Shown: positions 27,021-33,908 of the stretch, piece by piece | How the letters are laid out: the number at the start of each line of letters is the position of its first letter | How positions within the stretch are numbered: the stretch's first letter is position 1 | Assembly: GCF_041435115.1 (NCBI RefSeq) | Contig: NZ_CP108046.1 | Location: forward strand, 5,518,001-5,582,000 | From: Streptomyces sp. NBC_00289 | Lineage (GTDB): Bacteria; Actinomycetota; Actinomycetes; Streptomycetales; Streptomycetaceae | Reading direction: 5' to 3' | Length of the DNA stretch: 64,000 bases | Program-made: the position numbers and the translations under genes | Notes under the pieces: generated by a model | What the model saw: the letters and a program-made list of their open reading frames with translations, nothing else | What the model was told of the DNA's origin: nothing | Database searches by the model: none

Positions 27021-28166
27021 TCAGTGGCTCTCATCGGCTCGGCGGTGGCGCCGGGACAACTCCATCGCCTCGTGCTCCATGCGGGCCACTCCGGTGGAGT
27101 CGCCCTCCAACAACCGTATCGCTTCCAGGAACTGGTCCAAGGTGCCCTGGTAGCGCAGGCACGTCCGCACGATCCCGAACACGTCCGTCCGCAGGACGGC
27201 GGAGCGCGGACTCATGGCCGCGATCGCCGGGTCGACGCTGTCCAGGACGAGGGCGAGGTTCGTGTGATCCTTCACCGTCGGCAGTGCCGTCAACGCGCTG
27301 ATCAGGCCGTCCAGTTCGCGCAAAGGGAGGCCGGCCGGCAGGTCGGCCAGCCGGGCGCCGCCCGGCCGCCCGTCGGTGGGCCGCAGCAACTCGGCTGCCG
27401 AGAGGGGCAGTCCGGCGTGTTCGTGCAGCAGGGTGAGTTCGGCCGCTGTCAGTTGTTCGTGCCAGCGGTCCACGCGGACGGCGGCGAGCCGCCCCAGGCC
27501 GTCCGCGCGGTGGTGGGCGCTGACGAGTCCGACGAGCGTGCCGTCGTGCCAGACGGCCGCGCCGGACATGCCCTCCCAGGGCGAGCGGTCCGGTTCCGGG
27601 TCGGACTCCGGTGGAGTGACCGCGAGTTCGAGGGTGCCCTCGCGGCGGTTGGAGAGCGCCGAGGTCAGGCCCGTGGCGTGACAGGAGTCGCGGTACTGGG
27701 AGGGCGAGCCGTCGTCGAGCAGGCGCATCCGGTCCTCGCGCAGCTTGAACCGGGGAAAGCCCATCGCGCTGCACGTCAGCATGACGTCCGCATCGGGCAC
27801 GGTGCCGTAGGAGCAGGCCCCGGCGGCGGTCGTGTGGACGCCCGGCGGGACGGCGCCGGTGATCTCCAGGAGCGCCACGTCGGCCTTCTCGGAGGCGAAC
27901 GCGACACGGACGGGCGCGGTCCACTCGTCGCTCCGGTCGGCCTCGAACCGTACGGCCGTGGTGGCCGCCCCGGCGTCCTGGACGACGTGGGCGGCGGTCA
28001 GCACCCAGGCCGGACCGACCCGGTACCCGGAACCGCGGCGCCCGGCACCGTGGCCGGCGGGCGGACGGACCATCACCTCCGCCACTCGCACCGGGTCCAG
28101 CCCGCGTGGCCCCTCTGTCGCCGGCACGGTGCCCGACCCCACCTCTCTTCGCAACTCCTCGGTCAA
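27021..28166 (-). CDS. Trypsin-like serine protease with C-terminal EAD2-like domain
   Basis: A 381-residue protein. The catalytic triad is readable: His60 in VLTAAHVV, Asp96 in EKADVALLEI and Ser201 in WEGMSGAAVWHDG, so the enzyme should be active. There is no signal peptide, so it is intracellular. Residues about 285-370 (LISALTALPTVKDHTNLALV, RTDVFGIVRTCLRYQG, EAIRLLEGDS) match the effector-associated domain 2 pattern, also seen in the VMAP at 18876. In conflict systems such domains are thought to bind each other and recruit the effector. It may process the precursor peptides or degrade host targets. TTG 28166 lacks a clear ribosome site, and GTG 28142 is an alternative start. Confidence 0.82.
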   Translation of the reverse strand: MTEELRREVGSGTVPATEGPRGLDPVRVAEVMVRPPAGHGAGRRGSGYRVGPAWVLTAAHVVQDAGAATTAVRFEADRSDEWTAPVRVAFASEKADVALLEITGAVPPGVHTTAAGACSYGTVPDADVMLTCSAMGFPRFKLREDRMRLLDDGSPSQYRDSCHATGLTSALSNRREGTLELAVTPPESDPEPDRSPWEGMSGAAVWHDGTLVGLVSAHHRADGLGRLAAVRVDRWHEQLTAAELTLLHEHAGLPLSAAELLRPTDGRPGGARLADLPAGLPLRELDGLISALTALPTVKDHTNLALVLDSVDPAIAAMSPRSAVLRTDVFGIVRTCLRYQGTLDQFLEAIRLLEGDSTGVARMEHEAMELSRRHRRADESH

Positions 28167-28385
28167 GCAGGCGAATTGAAACCCATCCCATTTCTACCCG
28201 GTTCGTTCATCCGTCACTCGATCCGGGCGGATTCCGTGCGGTGGTCCTGTGTGGCTCCTGTGGTGCACTAGGGTCGCTGAAGTAGCCTGAAAACCTGCGA
28301 AGACCTGTCTTTTACCAAGAAGACGCCCTTTCAGGAACATTCCAGTCATTCATCTCACCACCTTCACTGTCACGGGGACGGCGCC

Positions 28386-28565
28386 ATGGAGAAGTCCGGA
28401 GTCGAGTCGGAGCTGATCGACCTCAGCGACATCCCGTTGGACACCTGGCCCGGCCTGAGCCTGCCGTCCGCCGGGGACTCCATGCGGCGTCTGCTCGGAC
28501 GTATCGACGACCCGGCCGGCAGCCTCGGCGGCTACAACCCCCAGCGCGACGAACACGGCGAGTAG
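28386..28565 (+). CDS. FxsA-like RiPP precursor peptide B
   Basis: A 59-residue ORF from ATG 28386 (GGGGAC eight bases upstream) to TAG 28563-28565. The leader VESELIDLSDIPLDTW (residues 6-21) parallels peptide A. Next come SMRRLLGRIDDPAGSLGG and the charged tail GGYNPQRDEHGE, which replaces the Phe-x-Ser of peptide A with Tyr-Asn-Pro and would be the core. The stop is 9 bp before the start of HExxH enzyme B, whose ribosome site overlaps the end of this gene. The 220 bp upstream, shared with the divergent protease, is comparatively AT-rich and probably holds the island's main divergent promoter. Confidence 0.76.
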   Translation: MEKSGVESELIDLSDIPLDTWPGLSLPSAGDSMRRLLGRIDDPAGSLGGYNPQRDEHGE

Positions 28566-28574
28566 GACCCCTTC

Positions 28575-30257
28575 GTGCAGCAGACGGCCCGCCCCCACAC
28601 CCGCCCCCACGTTCTGGCCCCGCGGTCCTTCGAGGAACTGCTCGCCGGTGGGGGCGGTGCCGCGACCGTCGGCGCACTGCGCGCGAGTGAGCGCAGCTGG
28701 CGGCTGCTCGTCGTACGGGCCCTGCTCGACTCGGCCGCCACGGTGCCGACCGGACCACTGCCCCCACTGGCCGACGGCTGGCGGCTGCTGGCGCGGGCGC
28801 ACGCCGTGTCCGCCGAGGCGGCCGAGGCGGTGCTCGCGTATCCGGCCGTCGGTGTGTGGGCGGCGCACACGCTGCGGCGACTGCGCGGGAGCGTCGAGGA
28901 CGACGCGCCCCTGTGGACGGACACCGGCTACCTCCACGCGATCGCGGCCACCGCGGCCCTCCGGGCGGGACTGGACTTCCGTACCGACATCCCGGTCCGG
29001 CACGGGTGGGCGGCGCTGCCCGCGCTCGGGGCGATGCGGGTGCCCGGCCCGGAGGACCGGGGCGTGGCCGAAGTGTCCGCCGCCGGCGGTTGCGTCCGGA
29101 TCGGCGGGCGCGCGCCGGAAGGACCCCACTGGCATCCCCTGACCGAGCTGCGTGCCGACGGCTGCGCCCTGCTCCTGGACGACACCGATCCCTACCGAGC
29201 CCTGCGGAAGCCCGCCGCGGCCGACCCCCTCGACCAAGCCGCCGACTGGCAGCGGCTGTTCCTCGAGGCCTGGGAGATCCTGCGCGACACCGACGCCGAG
29301 GCGGCCCGGGCGCTGGCGGGTGGCCTGGTGTCGGTGGTACCCCGACCGCGGAGCGAGCGGTTCCGGCCGCGCAGCGCGTCGTCGGGCGACGCCTTCGGGG
29401 CGGCGGTGGCGTCGGTGCCGGACGACGGGGAGCAGTTCGCGTCGACGCTCGTGCACGAGTTCCAGCACAACAAGCTCAGCGCGTTCATGCACCTGTTCAC
29501 GCTGTACGACGACGACCAGGGCACCGGCCCGCACTACGCGCCGTGGCGTGACGACCCCCGGCCGCTCGGCGGTCTGCTCCAGGGGGTGTACGCGTTCTTC
29601 GGTGTCACCGCGTTCTGGCGGCGCCGCCGCCATCCGCTCGGACAGTTCGAGTTCGCGCTGTGGCGGTCCCAGACGGCGCACGCGCTGCACACGATCAGCC
29701 GGTCCGAGGGGCTCACCGACCTCGGGCGGAGGCTGGTGGCCGAACTGTCCGGACGGCTGGAGCCGTGGCAGGCGGAGCCGGTGGACGCGCGGGCCCTGGC
29801 GGCGGCCGAGCTGGCGGTGGCCGATCACCGGGCGCTGTGGCGGGCGTACCACCTGGGGCCCACGGGTCCGACCGGCGAGTCCCTGCTCACCCCGCGCACA
29901 CCAGCCCGCGGCTTCGACACCCGTGCTGTCCTGCTCCGGTGGCTGCTGGCCGACCCGGAGGGCTTCGACCGGCTGCGGGCGGACCCGGGCGCCACGGTCG
30001 AGGGGGCGCGCCCCGAGGACGTCGACCTGGTCATGGGCCGTACCGCGGAGGCGCTCGCCGCCTTCCGCACCCGCATCGTCCGAGGCGACGGCGATCCCGA
30101 GAGCTGGGTCGGACTCGGCCTCGCGGCCCGGGCGGAAGGAGACCCGGCCGGAGCGGAGCTGCTCGCCCACCCGCACCTGGCGATGGCCCGGTACGCCGCT
30201 GCGAACGGATCGGCGGACCCCCTGGAGCTGGGGCGTGGGCCGGCGGTTCGTGGTTGA
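28575..30257 (+). CDS. alphaKG-HExxH-type peptide-modifying enzyme B
   Basis: A 560-residue paralogue of enzyme A from GTG 28575, with AGGACC upstream. HEFQH lies at 294-298 in TLVHEFQHNKLSAFMHL. The flanking blocks ERFRPRSASSGDAFG, LDDTDPYRAL and YAPWRDDPRPLGGLLQGVYA are conserved with A, while the N-terminal about 240 residues and C-terminal half have diverged, in line with a different substrate peptide. It is translationally coupled to peptide B. The predicted reaction is 2-oxoglutarate-dependent beta-hydroxylation of the peptide core, inferred from characterised relatives. A weak hairpin at 30270-30296 may end the unit. Confidence 0.82.
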   Translation: MQQTARPHTRPHVLAPRSFEELLAGGGGAATVGALRASERSWRLLVVRALLDSAATVPTGPLPPLADGWRLLARAHAVSAEAAEAVLAYPAVGVWAAHTLRRLRGSVEDDAPLWTDTGYLHAIAATAALRAGLDFRTDIPVRHGWAALPALGAMRVPGPEDRGVAEVSAAGGCVRIGGRAPEGPHWHPLTELRADGCALLLDDTDPYRALRKPAAADPLDQAADWQRLFLEAWEILRDTDAEAARALAGGLVSVVPRPRSERFRPRSASSGDAFGAAVASVPDDGEQFASTLVHEFQHNKLSAFMHLFTLYDDDQGTGPHYAPWRDDPRPLGGLLQGVYAFFGVTAFWRRRRHPLGQFEFALWRSQTAHALHTISRSEGLTDLGRRLVAELSGRLEPWQAEPVDARALAAAELAVADHRALWRAYHLGPTGPTGESLLTPRTPARGFDTRAVLLRWLLADPEGFDRLRADPGATVEGARPEDVDLVMGRTAEALAAFRTRIVRGDGDPESWVGLGLAARAEGDPAGAELLAHPHLAMARYAAANGSADPLELGRGPAVRG

Positions 30258-30342
30258 TCGGGTGCGTCGCCGGTCTGCTCCGTAGTCCGAGACCGGGCAG
30301 GCAGGCGGGCGGCCGGGGCGGGCCCTTCGGGTTCCGGTGTGC

Positions 30343-30852
30343 TCAGCCGTGGTCGCCGCTCGCGGGGTCCGTGGGCTGGTCGGCCCCCAGGCGTTCCAGT
30401 GCCTCGTCCGTCAGTCGGTAGACCGTCCATTCGGTCTGGGGGCGGGCGCCCAGGGACTCGTAGAAGGCGATGGACGGGGCGTTCCAGTTGAGGACCGCCC
30501 ATTCCAGGCGCTGGTAGCCGCGGGTGACGCAGAGGCGGGCGAGTTCGGTGAGGAGGGCCTTGCCGTGGCCGGCGCCTCGGGCGGTGGGGCGGACGTAGAG
30601 GTCCTCCAGGTAGATGCCGTGGACGCCGCGCCAGGTGGAGAAGTTGAGGAACCAGAGGGCGAAGCCCACCGGCTCGCCGGTCGTGTCGTCGGTCGCGATG
30701 TGGGCGTAGGCGGCGGGGCGGTCGCCGAAGAGGGTCTCGTGGAGTTGTTCCGGGGTGGCCCTGACCTCGTGCAGGGCCTTCTCGTACTCGGCGAGTTCGC
30801 GGATCAGGGTGTGGATCACGGGGACGTCGGCGGGGGTGGCGGCTCGAATCAT
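30343..30852 (-). CDS. GNAT acetyltransferase, diamine/thialysine N-acetyltransferase-like
   Basis: A 169-residue protein with the GNAT core: IRAATPADVPVIHTLIREL at the N-terminus, the YLEDLYVRPTARGAGHGKAL acetyl-CoA loop (about 82-101), and NWNAPSIAFYESLGA near 128-142. LYVRP-x-x-R-x-x-G-x-G and the WAVLNWN strand are typical of the spermidine/spermine N1-acetyltransferase-like group. The acceptor amine is not determinable. ATG 30852. It ends the conserved genes to the right of the island. Confidence 0.88.
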   Translation of the reverse strand: MIRAATPADVPVIHTLIRELAEYEKALHEVRATPEQLHETLFGDRPAAYAHIATDDTTGEPVGFALWFLNFSTWRGVHGIYLEDLYVRPTARGAGHGKALLTELARLCVTRGYQRLEWAVLNWNAPSIAFYESLGARPQTEWTVYRLTDEALERLGADQPTDPASGDHG

Positions 30853-30861
30853 GGGGCGAGG

Positions 30862-31752
30862 TTAACTCCGGTCGCCGTCGCGCAGCCGACGGGCGATCTC
30901 CAGTTGCTCCGGCTCCAGGGGACGGCCGTCCTCGGTCTCCCACAGGCAGTTCTGCAGGACCCGGCCCAGGGTCCAGGCGCGGGCCCGGGCGCGGTCCAGG
31001 CGCAGCACGTCGGTCATGGCGTCGAAGCGCCAGTGGATCTCGTCCGGCTCGAAGCGGTTGTCGAGGGCGGGCAGCAGCTCGAACGCGGGGTCGCCGGCCA
31101 GTGGTTTCGGGTCGATGGCCAGCCAGGGGGCGCGGTCGGCGGCGAGGACGTTCTCGTAGTGGAGGTCCCAGTGCAGCAGGCGGTCGCCGGGCTCGTCGAC
31201 GACCTCGCGCACGGCGGCAGCGCAGTCGGCGAGGAGGCGGCGTGCCGCGGTGTCAGGGACGCGCTCCAGGGCCCGGGGCACCCGGTCGAGCATGGCGTGC
31301 GCGATGTCGCCGAGGCGGCGCATGCCGTGCGGTGCCGGTACGGCGGTGAGGTGCGCGAGGAGCCGGGCGACGACCAGGACGGCGGCGCGGGAGTCGGGGA
31401 CGTACGACAGCATGCGGGCCGGGTCGAGGCGCTCCAGGAGCATGGTGCCGGTGGCCGTGTCGTGGTCGAGGAGACGGACCGCCCCGTCTCCGTCCCACAC
31501 CCGCAGGGCGACCGGCTCGCCCTCGCTCTCGGCGTCCAGGAGCTGCAGTTTCAGCACGGCGGGGGTGCCGTCCGCGCGGACCACCGGCAGGACCAGGGCG
31601 CTGACACCGTGCATCGGTGAACCGTCGCGCCGCAGCTCCCAGCGCTCCAGGAAGCCGGCCGCCAGGCCCGGCAGTGCGGCGATGAACTCCCGGCCGGCGT
31701 CCCCGTTGTACTTCGCCTGCGCCGCCGCCAGCTCTTGCGGGATGTCGATCAC
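30862..31752 (-). CDS. Streptomycin 6-kinase-like phosphotransferase, APH(6) family
   Basis: A 296-residue kinase. The catalytic loop HWDLHYENVL (His-x-Asp-x-x-x-x-Asn) lies near residue 195, the metal-binding AIDPKPLAGDPAFELLP follows, and an N-terminal VLKLQLLDAESEGE holds the ATP-binding Lys. This matches the aminoglycoside/hydroxyurea phosphotransferase group that includes streptomycin 6-kinase. Chromosomal copies in Streptomyces may be housekeeping kinases rather than resistance genes. GTG 31752 gives the usual MIDIPQELAAAQAKYNG start. A longer frame to ATG 31788 would overlap the divergent rhomboid gene. Confidence 0.83.
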   Translation of the reverse strand: MIDIPQELAAAQAKYNGDAGREFIAALPGLAAGFLERWELRRDGSPMHGVSALVLPVVRADGTPAVLKLQLLDAESEGEPVALRVWDGDGAVRLLDHDTATGTMLLERLDPARMLSYVPDSRAAVLVVARLLAHLTAVPAPHGMRRLGDIAHAMLDRVPRALERVPDTAARRLLADCAAAVREVVDEPGDRLLHWDLHYENVLAADRAPWLAIDPKPLAGDPAFELLPALDNRFEPDEIHWRFDAMTDVLRLDRARARAWTLGRVLQNCLWETEDGRPLEPEQLEIARRLRDGDRS

Positions 31753-31774
31753 GTGACGGACCCTACTGGCGTGC

Positions 31775-32464
31775 GTGAATCGGCTCATGCGAATTGACCG
31801 GGGGCCACACCGGGGCCCGCACCGGGGCTTCCACCGGGTGTGGAGCTACGTCCGCAGCGCCCCCGGCACCTATGTCTGGCTGGGCATCCTGTTCGTGACC
31901 ACCGTGGCCATGCATCACATGTCGCCGGAGTTCGAGCAGGAGTTCCTGCGGCAGCGGTCGACCAACCTGCACGAGCTCTCGCAGCATCCGCTGCGCGTCC
32001 TGGTGACGAGCGCGATGTGGATCGACGGCGGGATCTGGCTGCCGTACGTCGTCTTCTACAGCGTCTTCCACGCGCAGGCGGAGCGCTGGCTCGGGACGCT
32101 GCGCTGGCTGGTGGTCGCCTTCGCCGCGCACGTACTGGCGACGCTCATCAGCGAGGGGGCGCTGTGGCTGGCGATCCGGGACGGGCGGGCGCCCGACTCG
32201 GCGGCCAACACCCTCGACTTCGGGGTGAGTTACGCGCTCGCGGGCGTGGTGGCGGTCCTCACGTACCGGATCGCGGCACCCTGGCGGTACGTCTATGTTG
32301 CCGTCGTCCTGCTCGTGTACACGTATCCGCTCGTGACCGCGCCGACCTTCACGGACTTCGGGCACTTCGTCTCGGTGCTGGTCGGTCTCGGCTGCTATCC
32401 GCTGGTCGGAGGGCGGGGAAAAGCATGGAATCCGAAGGAGACACGGGCCGCCCGCAGGGGTTGA
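31775..32464 (+). CDS. Rhomboid-like intramembrane protein
   Basis: A 229-residue protein with six predicted membrane helices (first at about 33-50, last at about 190-210). The fourth contains GVSYALAG (about residue 150), which corresponds to the GxSx nucleophile, and the last has FGHFVSVLVGLG with the partner His, so the Ser-His dyad of rhomboid proteases seems kept, although in a diverged form. It acts in the cytoplasmic membrane on unknown substrates. It starts at GTG 31775 or ATG 31787 and is divergent from the kinase gene. Confidence 0.76.
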   Translation: MNRLMRIDRGPHRGPHRGFHRVWSYVRSAPGTYVWLGILFVTTVAMHHMSPEFEQEFLRQRSTNLHELSQHPLRVLVTSAMWIDGGIWLPYVVFYSVFHAQAERWLGTLRWLVVAFAAHVLATLISEGALWLAIRDGRAPDSAANTLDFGVSYALAGVVAVLTYRIAAPWRYVYVAVVLLVYTYPLVTAPTFTDFGHFVSVLVGLGCYPLVGGRGKAWNPKETRAARRG

Positions 32465-32473
32465 ATACCGGCC

Positions 32474-33880
32474 ATGGGCAACTCGGCGAGCAGTGCCGTC
32501 AACGGTGGCATCTCCTTCTGGTACGCGGACGACGGTCTCCCGGCGGTGCGGGAGCCGCTCGACGGTGACGCGTCGGCGGACGTCGTGATCGTGGGCGGCG
32601 GGTACACCGGACTGTGGACCGCGTACTACCTGAAGAAGGCGGCCCCCTTCCTGCGGATCACCGTCCTGGAACAGCGGTTCTGCGGCTACGGCGCCTCCGG
32701 CCGCAACGGCGGCTGGCTGTACAACGGCATCGCGGGCCGCGACCGGTACGCGAAACTGCACGGCCGGGAAGCCGCCGTACGGTTGCAGCGGGCGATGAAC
32801 GACACGGTCGACGAGGTCGTCCGGGTGGTCGCGGACGAGGGGATCGAGGCCGACGTCCACAAGGGCGGAGTCCTCGAAGTCGCCCGTACGCCCGCGCAGT
32901 CGGCGCGGCTGAAGGCCTTCCACGCGGCCGAGCTGGCGTACGGCGAGAAGGACCGCGAACTGTACGGCGCCCGGGCCACCGCGGAGCGGATCCGGGTCGC
33001 GGACGCGGTCGGCTCGACCTGGACCCCGCACGGGGCGCGGGTGCACCCGGTGAAACTGGTGAAGGGGCTGGCGGCGGCGGTGGCGGCGCTGGGCGTCACC
33101 GTCCACGAGCTGACCCCGGTGACGGAGATCCGGCCGAAGCACGCGGTGACGCCGTACGGGACCGTCCGCGCGCCCTACGTCCTGCGCTGCACGGAGGGCT
33201 TCACGGCCGGGCTGAAGGGCCAGAAGCGGACCTGGCTGCCGATGAACTCCTCGATGATCGCGACCGAGCCGCTGACCGAGGGGCAGTGGGAGTCGGTCGG
33301 CTGGGACGGGCGGGAGACGCTCGGCGACATGGCGCACGCGTACATGTACGCGCAGCGCACCGCCGACGGGCGGATCGCGCTCGGCGGACGCGGTGTGCCG
33401 TACCGCTTCGGGTCCGGGACCGACAACGACGGCCGGACCCAGGACGCCACGATCGACGCCCTGCGCGAGATCCTCGTCCGCTTCTTCCCGCCGCTGGCCG
33501 GGGTGCGGGTCGAGCACGCCTGGTCGGGGGTGCTCGGGGTGCCGCGCGACTGGTGCGCCACGGTCACCCTCGACCGTTCGACGGGGCTCGGCTGGGCGGG
33601 CGGCTACGTCGGCTCGGGCGTGGCCACCGCGAACCTGGCGGCGCGCACCCTGCGGGACCTGGTGCGGCTCGACTCGGGGGAGGGCGGCCGGACCGAGCTG
33701 ACGGATCTGCCGTGGGTGGGGCACAGGGTGCGCAGGTGGGAGCCGGAGCCGCTGCGCTGGCTGGGCGTGCAGGGCATGTACGCGACGTACCGGGCGGCGG
33801 ACCGGCGGGAGGCCGCGACACGGGCCGCGCGGTCCTCGCGACTGGCGCGGGTCGCCGACCGGGTGGCGGGGCGGCACTGA
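32474..33880 (+). CDS. FAD-dependent amine/glycine oxidase-type oxidoreductase (DAO family)
   Basis: A 468-residue flavoprotein. The dinucleotide motif VVIVGGGYTGLWTAYYL lies at about 37-53, with GYGASGRNGGWLYNG near 80 (the PuuB/DadA-type FAD loop), a substrate domain with AHAYMYAQRTADGRIALGGRG, and a terminal GLGWAGGYVGSGVATANLAARTL FAD-tail segment. Relatives oxidise gamma-glutamylputrescine, D-amino acids or sarcosine-like amines. Nothing here fixes the substrate. It follows the rhomboid gene by 9 bp, so they may be co-transcribed. It is convergent with the MFS gene. Confidence 0.88.
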   Translation: MGNSASSAVNGGISFWYADDGLPAVREPLDGDASADVVIVGGGYTGLWTAYYLKKAAPFLRITVLEQRFCGYGASGRNGGWLYNGIAGRDRYAKLHGREAAVRLQRAMNDTVDEVVRVVADEGIEADVHKGGVLEVARTPAQSARLKAFHAAELAYGEKDRELYGARATAERIRVADAVGSTWTPHGARVHPVKLVKGLAAAVAALGVTVHELTPVTEIRPKHAVTPYGTVRAPYVLRCTEGFTAGLKGQKRTWLPMNSSMIATEPLTEGQWESVGWDGRETLGDMAHAYMYAQRTADGRIALGGRGVPYRFGSGTDNDGRTQDATIDALREILVRFFPPLAGVRVEHAWSGVLGVPRDWCATVTLDRSTGLGWAGGYVGSGVATANLAARTLRDLVRLDSGEGGRTELTDLPWVGHRVRRWEPEPLRWLGVQGMYATYRAADRREAATRAARSSRLARVADRVAGRH

Positions 33881-33908
33881 GTCGCCGGACACCGCCCTTC
33901 TCCCCCGG

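Noticed and set aside
18701..30300. Integrative element with att sites at the tRNA-Thr
   Set aside because: No integrase, excisionase or transposase is seen, and I did not notice a second copy of the tRNA 3' end to the right of the island.
30862..31752. Acquired streptomycin resistance gene
   Set aside because: The kinase is APH(6)-like but has normal codon usage, lies among core genes and has no mobile or biosynthetic context. Substrate left open.
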